From Membranipora membranacea (Eukaryota > Bryozoa > Gymnolaemata > Cheilostomatida > Membraniporidae): a DNA stretch of 64,000 bases. Below, piece by piece: positions 50,501 through 62,500 of this stretch (position 1 is the stretch's first letter; each line of letters starts with the position of its first letter). A program made the translations under genes and the position numbers. A model generated the notes under the pieces. It saw only the letters and a list, made by a program, of their open reading frames with translations. It did no database searches and was not told the DNA's origin. Location: contig OU612068.1 of NCBI GenBank assembly GCA_914767715.1, positions 14,696,001 to 14,760,000 of the forward strand. The letters are read 5' to 3'.

Positions 50501-53500
50501 TTTGTTTTGTTTGTTATATTGCGTAGGAGACTAGTCTATATTGGTTGATGTGCATACAAACTTGCATGGCTTATATGCAACATTAATTTTGGTAAATATT
50601 CAAGGTAGCAGAATTGGTTGCTTTGTCAAAAAATATAAGCTGATACTATGCAATCTCCTTTATCTGCATTTTAGAGGTCGGTTCCTTGAAACAGATAGCT
50701 AGCATTATTGTTCTCATCGCCAGACTCTAATTTATGTCGTGGTTTTACTACCTGGTTGGTATAGGAATGGTATGGTCTCTCTATAGACTATTGATATAGT
50801 CTATATATCTATACTCTCTATACTCTATACTCTATACTTTCTATCCATCAAAGTCTTCACAATTATTGTAACTGATATACAAAGAATGTAATGATAAGGT
50901 TGGTAGAAGTCAGGTTTCCGATACCTAGCTTTTGCATTATCATTCTACAACATAAGGAAATAACTTGTATTAGTTCAAAACAATGTGGTAAATTTTCTGA
51001 TGACCTATATAGCAGTAGTATTGAGTTATCTTCACTTGATTGACATGCCGAAAACGTTTGTTTTGTACATTGGGTGCTTAATCATCAAGTACCTCAAAAA
51101 TTTGTTTATAAACAGCCCCCCTAAATTGGTTCTGTCTACAAGGATTTGATGCTATCTGTAGCACAATATGAAATATGTTCTATATAATATCAACTGTGAC
51201 AGCGACATCTAAGATTTTTTGCGATCCTCTAGATCAGGGAGAATGTACTAAAAGTTTGACTCATATATCAACTTTTTAAAGAACATTAAAGTATTCTAAC
51301 ACTGAAAAAGATATTAAGAGAGGTTATAGGCTATACTACTTAATTTGAAGCTAAGACTTTCATGTTCACAAGATGATGGTCAATACACTTGGCAGCAAGA
51401 GATACCCAGATGCTGCTCAATTCACTTGACAGCAAGGGAACTCCAGAAGCATATGATATGCCCCAAGTCTTGTCTCTAAATCTAAACCCTTTATTATCTT
51501 TCTTCATTTGCACTTCTAACCCCAAAATCCAGGTAGTGATGTGTTGGTGCAGATTCGACATAAAATGACAGCTGCATCTTGTGCTGTTTTATTATTTATT
51601 TATCAAGGAGTAACAGGTTTCCTTGGTTTTATCAAGTTGATCAACAAGCAATGTTTTTTATAGTGTAGAAGTTGTACAATTATTTAGGCTCGATCTGTGT
51701 TGTATCATGTAACTATATGGTTGATGGTGCCGACAACCTTGAATGTGGATAAATATTTGATCTAATCCAATCTGAGATGTATGTCTAGGTTCTATAACGT
51801 AGGTTTTATAACAATGTACTGAGTATCAAATGAAATTGCAGTCAACCACCTGTACATGTGCTTGTATTGCGAGACAAAGTATTTATGTTTAGGAAAACTT
51901 TACGTCACACAGTTATTAATTTCTATTGGCCATAATTGTCAATTTCTGGTCACATGATTTTGTTTTGATTTACAGAGGTCAACACAAAGGTCACACGATG
52001 CATACAGACGGCTATGATGACAATGGTGATTACTATTCGGCTGAGTACGACGACGAAGAGATGCCAGCCACAGAGAGAGAATTAGCAGATGATGCTCAAT
52101 GGAAGGTTATACAGAAGAACACCTTCACAAGATGGACTAATGAACATCTCAAGCAAGCTAACAAAAGTATAAATGCCCTAGAATTTGATCTATCGGATGG
52201 TTTGAGGCTCTGTGCCCTGATTGAAGTTTTATCAGGCAAGAAATTCAAGAGGCTCAACAAGAGACCGAACTTCAGATCTCAAAAACTTGAGAATGTGACC
52301 ACAGCACTGAAATTCCTGGAAGAGGATGAAGGCATCAAGATTGTCAATATTGGTAAGTTAACAACAATCATTCACATAATGTTATATGCCTCACATTCTC
52401 AGTCTCTCTCTCTAGTCTCTTCACTTCATGCCAGTCAACCATTCATTCACTAGTCCACTGACAAGGAACTTAGACTGATGTTGCTACAATTTGTTCATTT
52501 TTCACTCAATTACTCTGCGGTTTTTCGGCTCGACTGGCGCATCCAGAATAGACTCTTTACAACCCCGTCCAACTCTTCCATGTCGACGTCAACGTCATTT
52601 AATATTCTGTTGAAATAGATGAAGCTGTCTTGCTATTTGAATCCATGAGATGTGTTTGTTTTACGTTGTCAGTGGCAGTCCTACATCTTTTGCGTTGGCT
52701 AAGATGTTTTGCATTAGGAGAAAAAAATTTGCCGCCTGCCAATGCTCTTGCAATTTATGAATGTCCTAGTATTTATTCCTTTCAAACTGCTTCATGTGTG
52801 ACAACAAAATATACCAAAATCAATACCCAATCCTATATAGTAAACATATGTTGGCACAATTTTGGACGCTCAATTAGATCCCTGCTTCTGAAAAAGTGAC
52901 CGTTGAATCTGCTATGCATTGTTGACTGAATCTTTATAACCAGACGATGGGATTTTAAATGCAATATTGCATTGAGTACTTTTGCAATTACGGTCGAGTT
53001 GAGTCGTGTAATAAGGCATACTCTCCCAGACATTGCTTGACCGATATGATCATAACCAATAATAAACGTAAATATACATATAAATATAAGCTTCCAGGAA
53101 GAGTAGAATATCACTCCGTTGTGCTTTCTACTGGTTGTTAGATGCAATGGTAAAGACCTGAATTATGTTTGTCCATTCTTCTAGCCGAATTTCAAACGCA
53201 TAACATTCTGAAGGAAATATTTAGACCAACATTGATCTAGGAAGACTCATGTTGTGTAATAGCTGCAATGTGAATACAGTTTGGCATAGTGAGATGACAA
53301 ATTGAACCATTAAACCATTAATCTGCAAAGTGCTGCAATCATGGAGTGGAACAATCACCATCGTCATATCATATAGTGAATGCCGTGCCCAGTGAACACG
53401 AAAATTACCTATTATTGGAGGAAATTACAGGATTGGGTCAATTGGATGAAGGAAGCCTAATGGAGCTTTTTATTCACATTTTATTGCCCACCTACATATC

Positions 53501-56500
53501 TGCCCGAAAATCAGAATGGCAAGGTACTTCGTCAGCGTGTCAATTTTAGAGCAGTAAGCAGTAACCAGTGTCATTGCTAGCCTCTCGAAGCGCTCACTCA
53601 TCTAGAGAACATCATTATTATTTCTATAAACGTTAGCTCATTTCCAAACAAAAAAGCAAAGGTGGTCACATTCCTCCTCCCCCTCCTCCTTCACAGGGTC
53701 ATATAGTGGTTAGAATCTGGTATACAAACTTGAACTTCTAGACTTATTTGGGCAAACAGTATTACTAATAGATGTTACCTTGCCGCCCACACAGTTAAAC
53801 CTCTAATCTGAGGATCATAGTAGGATCATGTGTACCCATGCACTTTAGAATCGATGATTCTCATCAATACTGATAAGTCTCATCAGTTATGACCATAGAC
53901 TTATTAAGTCTATGGTTGTGACCTACAGAATGGACTACTAGTATGTCTCACTACTTTTTTTATAAGTTGAAAATGCAGTGGAGCACAGATTGCCTAGTTG
54001 ATTTCTTTATCTAAAACTTGATTACGAAGTTAGAGCTACTCCCAAAGGGTGTGATATAGTGTAATTGAGGGACGCAAACAATTATAAACATGCTTGAGTT
54101 AAAAAAATCAATTTCTCTCAATATTCATGAGCATAAATCACTATGCCTTCTTGATATTATTATTGTTTATGAAAATCAAAGCCCCCTCTATGATGATCAT
54201 GGCCATCATTTTTATAATGATACCAAGCGATGACATCATTAATTAAGCAGCTTGATCTTTGATTTCGCTGAAGAAAGTTAGATACTGATACAGATAGTTA
54301 GGGTGGGGCCTGGGTGTCTTACTTGTACCGGTAAACAAAGATGTCGGTGACTCAGCTTGACGGCTCAGCCAAGAATGCAAAATGTGGCAACCATCAGCAT
54401 ATTTTTGTAACAGCAGGATAAGCAAACATTCCTTTATTTACAAGCACTGGAATTTCATTACCAATCTCAAAATGAATGGAATTTGTTTTCCAATGAAAAG
54501 AGATCAAATTTCTCACTAGTTCTGTTAGTTTTTTTGAGATGCATTTTATTTGACATCGCATGCAAATCAATGCCATTAATCACCACTCAATCAAACACAA
54601 GTTTCCATATACCATCAAAGGTAGTCTAACCAAACCAGGTTTGATTAATCATCTCGAAAGTCCCATTGCACAACCTCATTTGTTTAGAAATGATTCACAT
54701 TCCTGGACCATTAGCAATGTAGGTATGTGGGCGGACTTTCCGATATGGCTCATCCGTATCATGTTTTGCGGTGAGATAGTGTTTCCCAAGCATTTTTGTT
54801 TTCCTGGAAGCGACGTCATTTAAATGAACAATATCCTGGAAACCTATCTGACTAGCCAGTTACACCTTGACCTAGCCGTGAACTTCTGCCCCCTTATTTC
54901 GTATCATTCATTAGTTAACCATTAACTACTCCCTCACTGTCTCATTTTATACAAACTGAGTCACCATTCCATCAATTACTAATATATTTTACAATGAAAA
55001 GCAGCGAAATGTGCTGGTTAGGCTGAATTTTATATCTAGCTTGTGAACTGGCTCAAGTACAGACTAATAGCAGCAAATTTACAATAACTTTGCACTATAC
55101 TAGGGGTTTTAGTCAATGACATGCCCAATATCCTCAGACAAAGCTGGCAGCGATTGGTAAACATTATTGTATTTGACTGGGCACCGAAAAGCATGATGAA
55201 TGGGCTCTGATACCGGCATTGTGTCGGCTTAGAATCTTGCACAATAACAACAATTTACACACAATAGTTGACCATCGGTTTGACATTAAAAAGATTTTGT
55301 GGTTCAAATAGCAGTGTAGAATGTGTAAATTATCACACCATCGGTTCCTAGACTCAACATGTATAATGATTAATGAATGAAGGTTTGGGGATCTTTGTGG
55401 ACCTGAAAGCAGTCATGAAGCAGCAGGCGCGAACCTTGACACCTGCACTGATCGTTATAATAATGACTTAAAAATCCTATTCTCTTTATTACATTGGTCC
55501 AAACCTGCAATTTACTTGTGTAACTCACAGTCATCCTATCATGGTCTGCGATCATATCACACGATCATATCACACGCTACAATTATTCTATCTATATACA
55601 TGCTGTTAGTTATAGCTGTTTCTACGTTTGAATCTATTTAGTTTTGTGTCTCACCAGTACCCTGTATTTCTATAATGAAAATGATCATGGGGTAGTCCAG
55701 GTTCAATTTTACACAATGCACAGCAATCAAACACCACATTCGAGTTAGGGCTGATGCACCCATGGAATTCATTCTTCTCGTTATAAATCACAAATAACTT
55801 TAATCCTAATGTGAGCTACTTTTGTACCTGACATCCTGATTTCATGTGTAATTTACCGATAAATGTGTGCTGGCTTTTGACATTCATGGGTAAAATGTTC
55901 CCTCACTACGGAATCCCTCTAGTGGGTATGCTGATCCTAATTTATGCTTCCATTCCATATCATAAAACTTGTTCTGTTCATCTGGTTTGACCATAGACTT
56001 TATAATGAAATATTAAGTCTATGGGTTTGACCTATCTTGCCTCACCAATCCTCTTTTTACACGCCAGACAGGCTGCACTAATTGCATGTTCTCTCTCCTA
56101 TCACCAGATCATTGGCTCATAATTTGTACCATGTAATGTATACTGAATTGTTGCTAGCCATACTGATACCAGCTTGACTTAATTGTCCCTGCAGTTGTAT
56201 AAAAAACAATGAGTGAAATTTTTATAATGTTCAGGTGGCTCTTTTGCAAAACAAGTTGCATAAGGGCACTGAGTCCCTCAATTGCCGCACTGTGACAAGC
56301 TGTGAAGCATTGATCATAGGATGTGAAGACTGCTGCGTAAACCTTAGAAAAGCATAAACAACACTGTCAGGTTTCCATTGCAGACTGTCTGATGGCAGGT
56401 GCTTTATGTCGATTTGTTGTATGTCAGCATAGCAAAGATTATAAATACTCATTGAGAAAAGTGATGGTCACTGAACAAACCGTGAATTAAATTTTCGTAA

Positions 56501-59500
56501 TGTAAATGAAATGATTGACCAGTTCCCTTTCTGTGTATTACAGACAGTACAGATATTGTGGACAGTAAGTTGAAGCTGATCCTGGGTCTGATATGGACCC
56601 TTATCCTCCACTACTCTATCTCTATGCCTATGTGGGACGATGAGCCGGAGCACCACGGAGATGCCAGAGAAGGTCCTACACCCAAACAGAGACTCATTCT
56701 CTGGGTACAAAACAGATTACCCGACGTACCAGTCAGAAACTTTACCACAGACTGGAATGATGGTAAAGCCATCGGAGCTCTTGTCGACGCTGTCGGACCA
56801 GGTATGACATATTAAGGGTTATATATAGGATGTCCTAATTCAAACACAGGAAGGATTGATCAGTTGTTCGGTCCCTCCCAGTCCACTTCCAGTAAGCCTA
56901 GTGCAAGTCATATATTCAATGGCATCCAAATAACCACAGCTATATTCCCACTGGATGGCAGCCAATACTTTTAGATACTGTTCACTTGGTGCTGGCTATT
57001 AAAGAGGAACAAGATTTAGGTCATTGATAAAAAACTACTGGTTACCAATGAACCTTGACCTTCGAAATCACAAACCATACAGACATTGTCAAGTCATCAT
57101 TTATTATTGGAGTTTATCACCAGCATTATACAGGTGCTGGGTTGGTGCTCAGCGTTGCATGCAAGTGTCATGTTTTATCAGAGTGAAGATCACTGTTGGT
57201 AGTGTTGGATTAATACATTTCACAGTATAACAATGTATGAGACCATGGGTGGTCAATGAGGCATTTGAGGAGCTAGTTAGAGCTGCACATCATATGAATA
57301 ACATAACTAATGTACTATTAGCTGGTGCCGGCTTACAGGCCACAGTCTCCTAATCAACGCTGATACAATGCAATAAAGTTTCACTGCATTTTATCACAAC
57401 TGATTAATTCTTGAGAACCTCTATTGCTCCTCTAATTTCCATAAACAAACAGCTCTGGGAAATGATGCCATTGTGGCATGATAAACAAGTATAAATGACA
57501 CTGTGTTTACACTGTGATATCTAGCTTCAAAAGCTGCCTAATGTTCTGCAACATTTTTTGCAAGTGGGTGGCACCTGGCCCTGAAAGTACTACTGAGCAA
57601 AAACCGATTAGGATGAGTTTTACTAGCCAGGGCACTCAGGGTGTCGGCTAGATAGGCTATACAAAGTCTATAGATTGGATGGGCAGACCACTCTATTATA
57701 GATGATCAGTTTTGAAAAGTAAACATGTTAACCATTGTTATCATCGGGCTGTGAAAGTTGTAAATTTTTGATAAGCTCTGTGGGCCCACAAAGCAATCAA
57801 AACTGTATCGATAGGCCGGCTTTATCATTAGTTTTAGCACGCATGTTATCCATTCATGACCGCTGACTCAGTTTAACGCTGATTAAAAAAGTTAAATAGT
57901 TTGGAGCGTGTTAAATTACCCTAGTTGTTATCTTGAATGCAATATTGATGTTAACTAGGAATGCATAATCTTGTCTAATGAAGGCAATACCCCTTGCCAA
58001 ACACAAAGAGTACAATATGCGCACCAGTTCTATGAAGAGCGATGCCCTCTGCAATAGTTTGCCAAATATGGCAATAAAAAAGTTGTCACCCTGAGTGACT
58101 GTTGCTTCGCCGGTTGATACTGTTGTTAATGTTTGATATGAAAACTCACAGATGGGGGAAGTGATTAGATAGGACAGAATGCTTGGCTGATTGGCGCCAA
58201 CAGCCAATGTCATTATTTCACGCTGATACAATGATTAGGTACACTGCATCAAATTCCAAACAAACCTAAGTTCAATGAACAAACTCAGTAGTAAGGCAAG
58301 ATGTCATTAGTCTGCAAAGAAAGTAGACACTTTATTGTATGTGTTGTTGGGCACAGCTCAAACATGTTATATGACGAGGAGAAAGACGATCAACTGACTT
58401 CCTCCTTGCCTTGCCGAAACGAATCATTAGCTCACGATATCTGAATGAAATCTCTTAGACTGCGGAAAGTTTCTGTAATGATAACTATAGATAGGTAATG
58501 GACAATGCTGGGATGTTAGCTATTACAGGAACATTTTACTTGATGATGTTCTGTTGAACTAAATGTTTCCTTCTCTTACAGGTCTGTGCCCTGATTGGGA
58601 GGACTGGGATCCTAAACAAGGCAAGAAGAATGCTACAGAGGCCATGGGCCTGGCTGAGGAATGGCTAGAAGTACCACAGGTTTGTCATTATAGATCCCTA
58701 TATCTCTCGGTAGTTTTTCTGCAGATCTCACTATCAAGTGTAGCGATTCCAAAAGAAGTAGCTAATGAATATCCCACCCATAGTCTATGATCCCACCCTT
58801 CAATATTGGTCCTACACCTTGATTTGTTGCATCGCGTGTAAGCCAGTAAATATTCAGATTTTGAGTGGGCAGTTCTCAGGATTCTTTATCAATTTTGTTG
58901 TGGATGCGAAGCAGCCCACAAGCATTGAACCCTTTCATTTTTGCTGTTGGAAATGTTTGGCTCTTTTGGAATGTCATTAGAATGTGCTTAGTTACTTTTC
59001 TCTCAAGTTATGGTGACAAATGTATCTGCTGGTATAGTTTGGTGCCAAATATCTCTAAAGATCTGTAGAATATTACCCTATAAGCCAGAACCGGCTGGTT
59101 TTAGCTTACAGGCTTACAGGCCAACAGAGTCAAGTTACTGCCAAAAATGCCAATCGAAGTTTGACAATGCCGACCATTGTGTTTTATTATCACCGTAAAT
59201 GAATGATGGTCTATGTCTCTCTGACTGGCATATTTTTGGAACAGCTGAGAATAATTTAAATAAGATTCCACATATAAGTTAGGATACTAGACTGTTTTTA
59301 ATACATTTGATGAATTTTTTATGAATTAATTTTATATGCATTAAGATTCAAGTTCAGCTGCGTTTGCTGCTGAGAAATTACCATAACCATTCCCACTCAC
59401 ACACCTGGTGAGGGTGCCGACTGGGTCAACTTTCAGTCGATGCCCAGTTTGTTTGCTTGATAACTATTAATGCTGACTGAAAACGCTAGGTTCAGAAAAC

Positions 59501-62500
59501 ACATTAACACACCAATAAAAGTGTGCCGGCAACTTACTGACTAACATCGCTCACAGTTCAACAACTTGTTTTTCGCTATATATACATAAATATATATCAA
59601 AATTTAAGGATGTGATGTATACTGCAGAGATAAGATATTGTTTTTTTGGGGAGCTGTAGATTAATGTTTGGGATGTGTTTTCTGTTGACAGCTTATCTTA
59701 CCTGAGGATATGGTGAACCCAAAGGTCGATGAGCTGAGTATGATGACATACCTCTCTCAGTTCCCTAACGCTAAACTAAAACAAGGGGCGCCACTACGCC
59801 CCCGAACCAACGCTGCTAGAGTCAGAGCTTATGGACCAGGTAAGCAGAAAACTGAACTGGTTTGATCGGTTTCAGGGGTTGTATTACTCTATCATCGCCA
59901 ATCAAGAGCAGTTTTTGTACCCATCATACAGGATATATATCATTTTATTAGTATGGTATATACACTGTATACTCAGGTTATTACCGCTCTTCGTTGGATG
60001 CTGAATGTGCACTGTATACACCGAACATACAGTACCAACGGAGTAAACTGTGTTTTTTGTGAGGAAGCCTGTAAAACTCAGTTACCGTAGTGCAATTAGG
60101 TAACAGGAAGTCTGCAGTGGCAATGTTATTTTGAGTTTGCGAAAAAACATAACTATACTTACTTAGATGACACAAATCACTCAGACCTACAATTTATACT
60201 AGTGATCGAATTTTAGTTGTAATAGTGAGGTCATGATGTCTGTTATTAGCATAAAAAACACAAAAATGGCATGATGCTGCTGCGCTTTTAGAGTAGAAAT
60301 AGGTCACATTCTTTTTAGAGGCTGGTGATTTGCATTATTTCAGCAGTCACAACAAAATGATTACTGACATCTAATATTATATCAGTGACTTTATGATGAC
60401 CCAGGCAGAATCCAGGAGCTCGGACTCCAGACATAATTGGCATTTTTGAAATTGGTCAAGATATGGATTGTATTAGATTACGAAAATGCACCTCACCTCT
60501 GAGCGCTGAGCACAATCGTATATTAATTAATCTTGTTTTAAAATCCAGGTCTTGAAAAGACTGGCAACTGCAAAGGCAGGCCAGCCAATTTCAAAATTGA
60601 CACTTTTGCGGCTGGTAAGGGTGACCCTCAGGTGGTCATCACCAATCCCAAGGGTGGCTCTGAAAAAGTGAGTTATGACTTATTGAACGGACGGATGCCT
60701 GGACTTTGTCCCTCTATTCATGTGACTGCCTGCCTGCAGATTTGAAAAGTTTATTCCCTGTCAACTCTTGAGTTCTTTCACCGTTTTTTTCTATCTCAAG
60801 CATGTGAAATGATTCGCATTCTGTTTGAAACTAATTACTGTCCAGCGAAGAATGCCTAACTAGACCTGTACAAAGGTTCAAAGATCTGTAGAGGATTTTC
60901 TGTATCTTACTGTTTACACAAAACTTCATCGACAAGGCTGTTGATGACTTTTCACGTCGATGACTTTTCATGTGAGAGTGTGTTTGAAAACTAGGCCACG
61001 CCATGCACTATCGTGATGATGTTGAATCTTGTGAAATAACTGCAAGGTAATTGTTGGTAATCATGGCTGAATCAGTTAGGAGAGGCCTTGAAACACAACT
61101 ATGGTAATCACAGGGTATGTGCCAAATTTAATGGAATAAGTTCCCAAGCTATTCAAGTATGAACTCGACAGGTTGGCATTTTGGCTAGTTTTTACATCTG
61201 AGGAAATGAAGAGGATTTCACACCTCTTGGTTATATCCTTGACCAGATAAATGTACTTAGCATCAGTCTAAGATGTTAGAGAGCTCTGCTTCATGAATGA
61301 CGCCATTGTGAATTGTGTAACCCAAAAAACTGTCAGAATTATGTGTAATCCATCATGATCATGTTCCAATTTTTTACTAGGAAGGTCCTTGGAATATAAA
61401 TAATGTCCAAAGCATCACATCTCTAAATCTTCTTAGCAATTGAACTTTTTTGCTACATCCTGTTTTAGATTTTTTTTTCTGAAATTTGATAATTCATTGT
61501 GCAAGCTCTACATACTCTGGTTACCTGTACGAAATACAGACAGGAATTTTTACTATGTTATGATAAGCTCAAAAGTATAAATACTTGAGCCGGCTTGGCT
61601 TTGATTTCTGATGTCATAGTACTTGACACCCAGTGCCGACAAATAGATATGAAACTCCTCTTCATGCCGGCTGATATAGCAGCAGATTGGGGGATGCCGT
61701 GAGTCAGAAACTAAACTAAGTGCGTATTTTCCTATCATATGGCGTATATGCCATACAGAATTTATCCTTCTTAGAGAGGACGTCCTTTTATGGCCCTCAC
61801 ACTACAGGCATTGCTGCATGAACAGTTTTCGCATGTTTGATGATCGTATTTGCCCAGGCTGACTCTCTGGGGTATCTGAAACAAGTATTCCAGGGAGTCC
61901 CGCCTTACCGCATCGCATGCCCGAGTTGATTTTCTGTTCTGGTGTGATTTGTTTAGGACTTGAGCCTGCAGGAGTGTGCGCTTTAGCCCCAGCTCGATTT
62001 ACAGTAGAAACATTCAGTGCGGGACGCGGAGAAGTGTCCATAACAGTGGTCAATGGAGAAGGCCAAGAAGAAGAGGTAATGTAGTAGATGAACATGATTA
62101 TGCCCAAATAAGGTCATAGCCTCCTGAACTCCAAGCTCAAAGATGATAACTTGCACTGTGCATAACACCAGCATATTGCGGACAGCAGCTTCAAAGTGTA
62201 ATATAATCATCAAGGCATTCTTGGTGATGTTGGAATATAATAGAACAGGATGGGTGTATGACCAATATAGTGCTGGCTGACCCAAACCAATCCTGTCACA
62301 ACAGCAACAAATGAATTTGTTGGTCAAGTGAAAATTTCCTCTCAATTTCTTCAACTTTCAACCTAATAATGTAGATGATGCTGTTTTTCAAACCATGTGT
62401 TAGAATGATTTCTTTACCCTGTGTGCGCTGCTGGCATCATTGAGGGTGGAGATATTAATTTTGATTCTGTGGAATGCTATGATATTTATGTTATGATACC

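Larger units (their letters stand above)
44594..51975 (+). other. 7.4-kb first intron of filamin
   Basis: Long first intron between the MSHYKS exon and the CH1 exon. A second candidate first exon is at 50423-50451. A tandem pair of CTAGGGCTTGAACAGCTCCAA occurs at about 46610-46660, and a CTCTATACT microsatellite at about 50810-50842. Isolated frames such as 49676-49987 lack splice context or recognisable content. Regulatory elements are likely but cannot be identified by eye. Confidence 0.5.
52353..56543 (+). other. 4.2-kb filamin intron 2
   Basis: The flanking CH1 and CH2 exons join in phase 1 and read continuously, so no exon is needed. It contains a CCATAGACTTA palindrome (about 53893-53915) and a relative at about 55990-56023, listed separately. 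An open frame at 53346-53549 ends near a possible donor but is not required or recognised. Confidence 0.5.

Noticed and set aside
53346-53549. Coding-like frame ending near a possible donor in filamin intron 2
   Set aside because: The CH1 and CH2 exons on either side join directly, and no partner exon was found.
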